Positions 32,118-38,450 of a stretch of 38,450 bases of DNA are shown one piece after another. Position 1 is the first letter of the stretch; each line of letters begins with the position of its first letter. The notes beneath the pieces are model-generated. The model worked only from the letters and a program-made list of their open reading frames with translations. It ran no database searches and had not been told where the DNA came from. The stretch is from JANMDR01 sp031376425 (GTDB lineage: Bacteria > Pseudomonadota > Gammaproteobacteria > Burkholderiales > Usitatibacteraceae): assembly GCA_031376425.1 (NCBI GenBank), contig JANMDR010000010.1:1-38450 (forward strand), read 5' to 3'. A program made the translations under genes and the position numbers.

Positions 32118-34160
32118 ATGAATTCAAAAACAAAATTCCAAGCATCTCAGGTATCCCAACTCACCGAACGCCTAGCGGCGCTGCAATCGTGGCGCTACCT
32201 GCATCAAGCTCAAATTGAAGCGGTACGCGGGCTATTTAAAGGCCTGAAAATTAGTAGCGTGGATTCGGAATCAACATTTACTAAGCTCGATAGTTTAGTT
32301 GTTCGTGAGCGCGTGAGTATTGCCTTTTTAGGCAATATCGCCAGCGGCAAATCTGAGCTAATTAATGCTTTGTTTTTTACCGATACGGGGCGGCGATTAA
32401 TGCCGTCTGGTTTGGGTCGCACTACAGCCTGTATTACAGAATTAAGATTTGATCGCGAGCGTCAAACGGGAGTGCGGCTGCTACCGACAGAAACCCGCGA
32501 AAGCGAACATACCTTAGCGCAGTTGCGCAGTATGCCCTCTGAGTGGCGTTCCTTTCCATTTGAGTCGGATCAAATGGAATCGGTGATGCGGGCGCTGGCT
32601 GCTATTTCTGAAACAAAACGGGTATCCCTAGAACAGGCTGTGGCGCTTGGTTTGCACAGCAGTGGCGTGGTAAAACCTGGGCGCACCGATGAAGAGCAGT
32701 CGCTGGTAGATATACCGCGTTGGCGCTACGCGATTGTAAACTTTCCGCATGGTTTGCTCGATGCTGGATTGGTCGTTATTGATACGCCAGCGGTTGCAAC
32801 GATGCGTTCTGAATCTGAATTTGTTCGTGAGCGATTACCTTCTCTGGATGCCGCCATCCTAGTGCTGGATGCGAATGAAGGTGCAACTAAGACTGACTTA
32901 GAAACTTGGCGCGATGTGCTGAATTCAGGCAAGTCACCGCGTGAACAGGCTATTGCCCGCAGCGGTAAAGCCAATGAAGGTATGGATGCTGCACTGGCCG
33001 CCAATAATCAAGCGAAACTGATTGCACTCAATCGTATTGATGAGATTGATTTAGGCGCTGAAGCACAAACGAACCCGACGGCTTTTTTGCGTCAGCTTGA
33101 TAGCCAAGTACATGCTGTGGCCGAGCTTTTGCATGCCGACCCCATGGCTGTGATTGCCGTGTCCGCCAAACTTGGATTGCTAGGGCGATTAACCGGTGAA
33201 CCTGATAAATCCGCACGGAGTCGTTTGTATCAACTAGAGCGCGCGATTTCGCAAAACTTACCTGATTCCCGACAAGATCGTGTTAGCGGTATTGTTGCCG
33301 ATGCGTTGATGGGACTACTCGGGGACGTGAAAGAGAACTTAAACAACGAACATGTTGCGGGTTTAGAAAAGCTAAAAATTCTGAGCCAATTGCGGCAAAA
33401 AAATGAAGTGATGTTAAGCCAGCTAATTTCGCAGGCGGGTGCTAAGCAAGATAAGCTTGATGGCTTAACCAAGGCGCTAAGGGCTTCAAAAGGGTTGCAC
33501 GCGAGTATTTGCGATGAGATGTCGGGCATGGTGCATCCAACGGCAATAAAGCTTGAATTAGACGGTTTTAAAGCACAAATGCGGCCGCTATCACGCCCGA
33601 TGCAGGCCAATTTAGCGATGACAAAATTTTTCCCGCATTTAAACATGCGTATTGGCACCCTGCAAAGCAAGGTCGATGAGCTTTACAATTTGTTTTTAGA
33701 AATGCGCCCGAAAATCTCCCGCGAACTTTTAGTCACTGGTGTTGATGGCGTGGTGGATATTGTGCCGTTTCCGATCGCGCGGTTTCACGCGGAACTCGTG
33801 AATCTGCGTAATGAGGCCGATCTGCTATTGCGTCAGGAAGATAAGCGCCCCGACGCTATTAGAGAGAAAGAGTTTAATACGGCAGTGGGTGACCGCGTGC
33901 AGAAAATGTTCGACATTGCCAATCGCGAATCACAAGTGTGGGCAAAAAGCCTGTTTTCAGAATTGGAAAAGCCAGTCGAATTTGCGCGTACCCAAATGAT
34001 GGCGCGGGTAGAAAATATCGACAAAATGAATGGTGCTGAAATTGACTTGGCTGAAAGCATTTCCAGTCTGCAGGCCAGCATGGATGCTGTCAAAAGCCGC
34101 CGCAAATCATTGGATGATGTGTATGAAAGTGTGACACGGCAACTGCGGTTGGATCCCTAA
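32118..34160 (+). CDS. Dynamin-like GTPase
   Basis: A 680-aa protein of the dynamin superfamily; the exact role is unknown. The N-terminal GTPase domain has the P-loop GNIASGKS at 72-79. The G3 motif is atypical: VVIDTPAVATM in place of DxPG. The G4 motif is LNRIDEID in place of (T/N)KxD. The G1 loop and the NALF / GLGRTTACITEL segment (switch I) are close to bacterial dynamin-like proteins. From about 390 the sequence is long and helical with Leu/Lys/Glu spacing (LEKLKILSQLRQKNEVMLSQ), as in a stalk or coiled coil. There is no transmembrane segment, so membrane contact would be peripheral. It follows mutM by 172 bases and has no partner gene beside it. Confidence 0.82.
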   Translation: MNSKTKFQASQVSQLTERLAALQSWRYLHQAQIEAVRGLFKGLKISSVDSESTFTKLDSLVVRERVSIAFLGNIASGKSELINALFFTDTGRRLMPSGLGRTTACITELRFDRERQTGVRLLPTETRESEHTLAQLRSMPSEWRSFPFESDQMESVMRALAAISETKRVSLEQAVALGLHSSGVVKPGRTDEEQSLVDIPRWRYAIVNFPHGLLDAGLVVIDTPAVATMRSESEFVRERLPSLDAAILVLDANEGATKTDLETWRDVLNSGKSPREQAIARSGKANEGMDAALAANNQAKLIALNRIDEIDLGAEAQTNPTAFLRQLDSQVHAVAELLHADPMAVIAVSAKLGLLGRLTGEPDKSARSRLYQLERAISQNLPDSRQDRVSGIVADALMGLLGDVKENLNNEHVAGLEKLKILSQLRQKNEVMLSQLISQAGAKQDKLDGLTKALRASKGLHASICDEMSGMVHPTAIKLELDGFKAQMRPLSRPMQANLAMTKFFPHLNMRIGTLQSKVDELYNLFLEMRPKISRELLVTGVDGVVDIVPFPIARFHAELVNLRNEADLLLRQEDKRPDAIREKEFNTAVGDRVQKMFDIANRESQVWAKSLFSELEKPVEFARTQMMARVENIDKMNGAEIDLAESISSLQASMDAVKSRRKSLDDVYESVTRQLRLDP

Positions 34161-34204
34161 GCTAGGCTGCTTAAGACCGTTTACGGCTAATCTCATCGAG
34201 CAGT

Positions 34205-34468
34205 CTACGCTGCAACCTTTTTTAATTGTACGAGCGCCACAAATTTCGCGTGCAAGGCATCTTTTGATTCTACAAAATCAGGATGCAGCGGAATACAGTC
34301 AACAGGGCATACTTCGCGGCATTGCGGCGTATCAAAATGGCCGACGCACTCAGTGCATTTAGCGGGATCAATTTCGTAAATCTCTACCCCTTGATAAATC
34401 GCGTCGTTTGGGCATTCCGGTTCACATACGTCGCAGTTTATGCATTGATCGGTAATCATTAAAGCCAT
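34205..34468 (-). CDS. 2[4Fe-4S] ferredoxin, YfhL/Chromatium type
   Basis: An 87-aa electron-transfer protein. Cluster I cysteines are 9, 12, 15 and 19 (CINCDVCEPECP). Cluster II cysteines are 38, 41, 50 and 54, with an 8-residue loop between Cys41 and Cys50. This insert is the hallmark of the Allochromatium-type ferredoxins. Cys58 is an extra ninth cysteine. I chose the ATG giving MALMITDQC, which is the family norm; longer in-frame starts run into coaD. It begins 7 bases after the coaD stop, a pairing seen in many betaproteobacteria. Its redox partner is unknown. Confidence 0.94.
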   Translation of the reverse strand: MALMITDQCINCDVCEPECPNDAIYQGVEIYEIDPAKCTECVGHFDTPQCREVCPVDCIPLHPDFVESKDALHAKFVALVQLKKVAA

Positions 34469-34475
34469 GATATTT

Positions 34476-34961
34476 TTAGTGCGCCTTCGCGATTTTGGCT
34501 TTGAGAGCCACAGCGGTAAGTGGGTGCACAAAATCATCAACATTGCCGCCAAGGTTGGCGATTTCACGCACAATAGTCGCAGAAATAAACATATATTTAT
34601 CGCTAGGGGTTAGAAACATCGTTTCCACACCCGGATTTAATTTGCGATTCATCCCCGCCATTTGAAATTCATATTCAAAATCTGACACCGCGCGGAGGCC
34701 ACGCAAAATTACATTAGCCTCTTGCGCCCGTAAAAACTCAGAAAGTAGACCCGTAAAACTGACTACACGAACATTTGGGTATATCCCTAATATTTGTTTG
34801 GCCAGTTCTAGGCGCTCGTCAAGCGCAAAAAAGGGCCGCTTGGACTCGCTATGCGCCACGGCCACCACTACCTCGCCAAAGAGTTTGGAAGCGCGTGCTA
34901 CAAGGTCCTCATGGCCTTTGGTTAAAGGATCAAAAGTTCCTGGGTAAACGGCACGAATCAT
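34476..34961 (-). CDS. coaD: Phosphopantetheine adenylyltransferase
   Basis: A 161-aa cytosolic enzyme and the fourth step of coenzyme A synthesis, joining ATP and 4'-phosphopantetheine to give dephospho-CoA. The nucleotidyltransferase motif is TKGH (14-17) in YPGTFDPLTKGHEDL. The second motif is ISATIVREI. Length is exactly that of bacterial CoaD. It lies 21 bases after rsmD and 7 before the ferredoxin gene. Confidence 0.97.
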   Translation of the reverse strand: MIRAVYPGTFDPLTKGHEDLVARASKLFGEVVVAVAHSESKRPFFALDERLELAKQILGIYPNVRVVSFTGLLSEFLRAQEANVILRGLRAVSDFEYEFQMAGMNRKLNPGVETMFLTPSDKYMFISATIVREIANLGGNVDDFVHPLTAVALKAKIAKAH

Positions 34962-34982
34962 GATGGATAGCAGCCTTAAAAA

Positions 34983-35582
34983 TTATTTGAGTGATAGTAA
35001 CGCAAAATGTACAACACCCGCGCGTGCAGATTTTTCAATTCGCCAAGCTGCGTTCTCGCCTACTATGGTATCTGATAGTGGGCTTGCCCACTCTATATAT
35101 ACGCGTGCATAGGGGGCTAGCATCGTTGCAAGTGCGGTTAGCGTTGGCTCTAATAGATCGCTTGCAAAGGGTGGGTCAATAAATACGATGTCATATTTAA
35201 GCGTGTTGCTTTGTAGTTTTTTCAATCGCAATAGTGCGTCATCGCGAAAAATTACACAATGCTGTGCGTCTAGCAATGCCCGATTGTGTTCGAGCGCTTT
35301 CCACGCTGCGGGGTTTGATTCAATCATTGTCACGCTCTGAGCCCCACGTGACGCGGCTTCAAAGCCTAAAGCACCACTGCCAGCATACACGTCTAAACAA
35401 TTTTTTCCGTGCAGGGTTTGGCCGAGCCAATTAAACAGCGTTTCGCGCACCCGATCACCACTTGGGCGCAAACCCGTGGCGGTAGGAAAGTTCAGGATAC
35501 GGCTGCGCCATTGACCACCAATGATGCGCACACGGTTATTGGCGGATGACTTTTGCGAGGGGGTCGAGGATTTTTTGTTCAT
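34983..35582 (-). CDS. rsmD: 16S rRNA (guanine-966 N2)-methyltransferase
   Basis: A 199-aa SAM-dependent methyltransferase that modifies G966 of 16S rRNA in the small subunit. The N-terminal RIIGGQWRSRILNFP and GLRPSGDRVRETLFNWL are RsmD signatures. The SAM motif is DVYAGSGALGFEAASRGA and the catalytic motif is FIDPPF. A lysine-rich tail of about 15 residues precedes the domain. The start has AGG four bases ahead. It heads rsmD-coaD-ferredoxin and is divergent from ftsY, the usual arrangement. Confidence 0.95.
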   Translation of the reverse strand: MNKKSSTPSQKSSANNRVRIIGGQWRSRILNFPTATGLRPSGDRVRETLFNWLGQTLHGKNCLDVYAGSGALGFEAASRGAQSVTMIESNPAAWKALEHNRALLDAQHCVIFRDDALLRLKKLQSNTLKYDIVFIDPPFASDLLEPTLTALATMLAPYARVYIEWASPLSDTIVGENAAWRIEKSARAGVVHFALLSLK

Positions 35583-35725
35583 TGCCTATTTTGAAACTGT
35601 TGCACTATGAATCAAGACGCCGCGAGTTGAATAGCTTAAAATGCGCAGAGTGTAGCGTAAATTGCTGTAATACCGTTGTTTTAATGTCGTAACCGATCTT
35701 ATTTTGTTTTAGAAAGCATTCCGTT

Positions 35726-36826
35726 TTGTTCAATATTTTCAAATCAAAAAAACCGCAAGACACATCTGTTTCACCAGCGGTAGCTGCGCCAGCCGAGCCA
35801 CAGTCGTTCCCATCTCCACTCCCGCAGCCGCTCCCCCAACCAGCGCCACGACAAGTTAATTTAGATGCTCCAAGCTGGTTTTCACGCTTAAAATCGGGAT
35901 TAAGCAAGACTCGGGAAGTCCTAAATACCGATGTTACCGAGCTTTTTTCGAGTCACGGTCAAATCGATGATGCGCTTTATGAATCACTTGAAACTACACT
36001 TATTACGGCAGATGTCGGCATTGCGGCGACGCAATCGCTCCTTGAAGATTTAAAACAAGTTGCCAAGGCAAAAAAACTGAGTGATCCCTTATTGCTTCAG
36101 GACGAGTTTAATATTCTGCTTGTCAACTTGCTTGAACGTATCGCCAAGCCCTTACAGGTGGAAAGCGCCAGCCCTTTCGTCATCATGATTGTTGGTGTAA
36201 ATGGCGCAGGCAAAACAACGACTATCGGTAAGCTCGCTAAATATTTCCAAAGCCAAGGTAAATCGGTGATGTTGGCCGCTGGTGACACTTTTCGTGCAGC
36301 CGCTCGCGAACAATTAGCCACTTGGGGTGAGCGTAATAACGTGATAGTGATCTCGCAAACGCAGGGAGATTCAGCAGCGGTTATTTTTGATGCCGTGCAA
36401 TCTGCCAAAGCCCGTAAAATTGATGTGGTGCTAGCCGATACAGCAGGCCGTTTGCCGACGCAATTACACCTAATGGAAGAAATTAAAAAAGTAAAACGGG
36501 TGATCGCTAAAGCCATGCCTGCTGAAAGTGGTGCGCTTGCTGCGCCGCATGAAGTATTGCTGGTACTTGATGCGAACACCGGGCAAAACGGCGTGGCGCA
36601 AGTGAATGCGTTTGACCAAGCGCTAGGGCTCACTGGTCTGGTGGTCACCAAGCTTGATGGCACGGCAAAAGGTGGTATGTTGGCAGCCATCGCCATGCGC
36701 CCGAGTTTGGAAAATTCGTCAAGCCCTGTTCCGGTGCGCTTCATAGGCGTAGGAGAAGGTATCGAAGATTTGCGGCCATTTGATGCGCCAGAATTTGTGG
36801 CAGCGCTATTTGGAAAAACACGCTAA
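35726..36826 (+). CDS. ftsY: Signal recognition particle receptor FtsY
   Basis: A 366-aa GTPase that docks SRP-ribosome complexes at the inner membrane for membrane-protein insertion. It has a short basic N-terminus (MFNIFKSKK), a Pro-rich low-complexity stretch at 16-45, then the N domain and the G domain. The G domain has the P-loop GVNGAGKT at 157-164, DTFRAAAREQL, DTAGRL and TKLDGTAKGG. The acidic A region is short compared with E. coli. The start is TTG at 35726; MFxxFKxKK is a common FtsY start and no in-frame ATG precedes the N domain. AGAAAG lies 9 bases upstream. It is first of ftsY-ftsE-ftsX. Confidence 0.96.
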   Translation: MFNIFKSKKPQDTSVSPAVAAPAEPQSFPSPLPQPLPQPAPRQVNLDAPSWFSRLKSGLSKTREVLNTDVTELFSSHGQIDDALYESLETTLITADVGIAATQSLLEDLKQVAKAKKLSDPLLLQDEFNILLVNLLERIAKPLQVESASPFVIMIVGVNGAGKTTTIGKLAKYFQSQGKSVMLAAGDTFRAAAREQLATWGERNNVIVISQTQGDSAAVIFDAVQSAKARKIDVVLADTAGRLPTQLHLMEEIKKVKRVIAKAMPAESGALAAPHEVLLVLDANTGQNGVAQVNAFDQALGLTGLVVTKLDGTAKGGMLAAIAMRPSLENSSSPVPVRFIGVGEGIEDLRPFDAPEFVAALFGKTR

Positions 36827-36879
36827 ACATGGCAGAGCGTAATTTCCGTCATTTCCTGCTTCCCTCACTCATCTAAAAC

Positions 36880-37542
36880 ATGATTGTTTTTTCCAATACT
36901 ATTAAGCGTTACGCCAACGGCTTTGAAGCGCTGCGTGGCATCACCTGTACCGTGGAGAAAGGCGAGTTTGTTGCCTTAACAGGCCATTCTGGTGCGGGCA
37001 AGAGCACTATGCTAAAGCTTGCAGCAGGTATTGAAACGAGCACGAAAGGGATGGTGTTGGTGAATGGCCAAAACCTTGGCGTATTGCGTCAGTCAGGGCT
37101 GCGCGCATTGCGCCGTAATATTGGTTTAGTGTTTCAAAATCATCGCTTATTGTTTGACCGGAGTGCGTTTGAAAATGTGGTTTTGCCGCTCGATATTGCC
37201 GGTTTGCCGCGCACAGAAGCGGCCAAGCGGGTGCGTGCGGCGTTAGATAAGGTTGGGTTGCTCGCGCGTGAAAAATCTAATCCCATCGCGCTTTCTGGCG
37301 GCGAACAGCAACGCCTTTGCATCGCCCGTGCCATTGTTAGTCGCCCGAATATTTTGATTGCGGATGAACCCACTGGAAACTTGGATGTTGATTACGCAGC
37401 GTCCATCATGGCACTCTTCAAATCGTTCAACCAAGTCGGTGTTACGGTTTTATTATCCACGCATGATGAATCAGGCCTGCAGCGTTTAGGGTGTCGTCGG
37501 ATAAATTTGGTGCAAGGCCAGATTGGGGCAGCTAATGGCTAG
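36880..37542 (+). CDS. ftsE: Cell division ATP-binding protein FtsE
   Basis: A 220-aa ABC ATPase that, with FtsX, drives activation of cell-wall amidases at the division site. Walker A is GHSGAGKS (35-42), the signature is LSGGEQQR, Walker B is ILIADEPTGNLD and the H-loop is STHD. Length is that of FtsE. It starts 53 bases after ftsY with no clear ribosome site and overlaps ftsX by 8 bases. Confidence 0.97.
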   Translation: MIVFSNTIKRYANGFEALRGITCTVEKGEFVALTGHSGAGKSTMLKLAAGIETSTKGMVLVNGQNLGVLRQSGLRALRRNIGLVFQNHRLLFDRSAFENVVLPLDIAGLPRTEAAKRVRAALDKVGLLAREKSNPIALSGGEQQRLCIARAIVSRPNILIADEPTGNLDVDYAASIMALFKSFNQVGVTVLLSTHDESGLQRLGCRRINLVQGQIGAANG

Positions 37543-38450
37543 CTTGTTAGCCCCCATTAATGCCCACCTTATCGCATTTAAGCGTGCGGCGGTTCGTTTA
37601 ATTCAGCAGCCTGCGGTTACGGCACTTTCTGTCATTGTCATTGCTATTGCGCTGGCCTTTCCATTAGGGCTTTTCGCTGTTTTTGAAAATGTACTTGCCG
37701 CCACTGGTAGCTTGCAAATTAATCCGGGTATGAATGTTTATTTGCAACCAGCATTGAGCGATGCTGAAGCTCGCGCAGTGGGTGACATTATTAAGAAGTT
37801 GCCTTCGGTTGAGTCTTTAAAATTTGAATCACGCGAAGCGGCATTAGCGAAAATGAAAGGCAATGCTGGCATGCAGGATGTATTGGCGGGTCTTGAAACC
37901 AACCCGCTGCCGCATGCTTTTTTGGTGCAACCCAAAGTATCGGAAAGTTCCGATAAAGCGGCTGCGGAAATTCAATCTTTACGCGAGCAGATACAAAAAA
38001 TCGCGGGTGTGGAATATGTCATCGCAGAATTTGAATGGGCAAAAAAACTGAACCGTCTTGCGCGTTTTGCTAAGACGGTGCTGTTGCTTGTTGCCTTTGC
38101 GCTTTGTGGTGCGGTTGTCGTGGTTACAGGTAATACTATTCGCTTACAAATACTCACACAGCGTGATGAAATCGAAATTAGCCAACTAATCGGTGCAACG
38201 AATACATTTGTACGCCGACCTTTCCTTTATTTTGGTGCGGCGCAAGGTGCCTTAGCGGGCGGGCTGGCGTGGCTCATGGTATGGGCAACATTGCGTTGGG
38301 CAGCAGTTGAGGTGCAAGAGTTGGCGAAGTCCTATGGTAGTGACTTCAGCTTGCTAGCCATATCACCAAGCGTTGGCTTTACCTTAGTTTTTGTTGCCAT
38401 GCTACTAGGCTGGTTAGGTGCGCTATTGTCGGTCGAATGGTATTTGCGAC
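37535..38450 (+). CDS. ftsX: Cell division protein FtsX (partial, runs off window)
   Basis: 305 codons are present before the window ends with no stop, so the protein is almost complete for a family of about 300 residues. The layout is that of FtsX: an N-terminal cytoplasmic part, a first membrane helix at about 28-50 (ALSVIVIAIALAFPLGLFAV), a large periplasmic domain (about 60-180), a second helix (LLLVAFALCGAVVVV), then TGNTIRLQILTQRDEIEISQLIGAT and further helices. The ATG at 37535 lies inside ftsE (8-base overlap), with GGGG as ribosome site. Confidence 0.93.
   Translation, partial: MASLLAPINAHLIAFKRAAVRLIQQPAVTALSVIVIAIALAFPLGLFAVFENVLAATGSLQINPGMNVYLQPALSDAEARAVGDIIKKLPSVESLKFESREAALAKMKGNAGMQDVLAGLETNPLPHAFLVQPKVSESSDKAAAEIQSLREQIQKIAGVEYVIAEFEWAKKLNRLARFAKTVLLLVAFALCGAVVVVTGNTIRLQILTQRDEIEISQLIGATNTFVRRPFLYFGAAQGALAGGLAWLMVWATLRWAAVEVQELAKSYGSDFSLLAISPSVGFTLVFVAMLLGWLGALLSVEWYLR

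Noticed and set aside
36097..36744. A 215-codon open frame on the minus strand opposite ftsY
   Set aside because: It lies wholly antisense to a secure gene, has a Ser/Thr/Ala-rich composition typical of a reverse-frame shadow, and no ribosome site or recognisable domain.

Overview
The window looks like chromosomal DNA of a Gram-negative proteobacterium, most likely a betaproteobacterium (Burkholderiales-like) of moderate GC content. Three things point that way: TonB-dependent receptors, LolB and a secreted PCu(A)C protein imply an outer membrane; the block mutM / TPR gene-lolB-ispE-tRNA-Gln-prs-rplY-pth-ychF is a gene order familiar from beta- and gammaproteobacteria; and rsmD-coaD-ferredoxin divergent from ftsY-ftsE-ftsX is also typical. 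I cannot name the genus. No phage genes, insertion sequences, CRISPR arrays or toxin-antitoxin pairs were seen.

Layout. 1-5.8 kb: two tandem paralogous TonB-dependent receptors (minus strand), each with its own terminator and sharing an exact 14-bp upstream motif. 6.2-7.6 kb: psd and a DUF456 membrane protein (plus). 7.7-9.0 kb: a Ser/Thr kinase fused to a cyclic-nucleotide-binding domain (minus). 9.4-10.9 kb: a secreted protein with a WWNP/SGWG motif and an NTF2-like protein (plus), separated by a perfect 15-bp terminator hairpin. 10.9-16.3 kb: a tightly packed biotin operon bioB-bioF-bioH-bioC-bioD ending in a PCu(A)C copper-chaperone gene (minus); bioA is not in it. 16.6-20.1 kb: an 869-aa secreted RCC1-repeat protein with 14 Cys-paired repeats, then comF (plus). 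20.1-23.5 kb: a secreted tricorn-type S41 protease (minus). 23.6-31.0 kb: the TPR-lolB-ispE-tRNA-Gln-prs-rplY-pth-ychF block (minus), with hairpins before rplY and tandem repeats after it. 31.1-34.2 kb: mutM and a dynamin-like GTPase (plus). 34.2-35.6 kb: rsmD-coaD-ferredoxin (minus). 35.7 kb to the end: ftsY, ftsE and ftsX (plus), with ftsX cut by the window edge.

How the genes work together. BioC and BioH open and close the methyl-masked pimeloyl-ACP route, and BioF, BioD and BioB complete all biotin steps except the BioA transamination. LolB with the TPR protein serves the envelope, IspE makes isoprenoid precursors, and Prs makes PRPP. L25, Pth and YchF serve translation. FtsY targets membrane proteins, and FtsEX links division to cell-wall hydrolysis. 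Most of the window is housekeeping. The less ordinary parts are the RCC1 double-propeller candidate, the kinase-cNMP fusion, the dynamin-like GTPase, the shared receptor upstream motif, and the RNA structures around rplY. I did not find a clear new multi-gene system.
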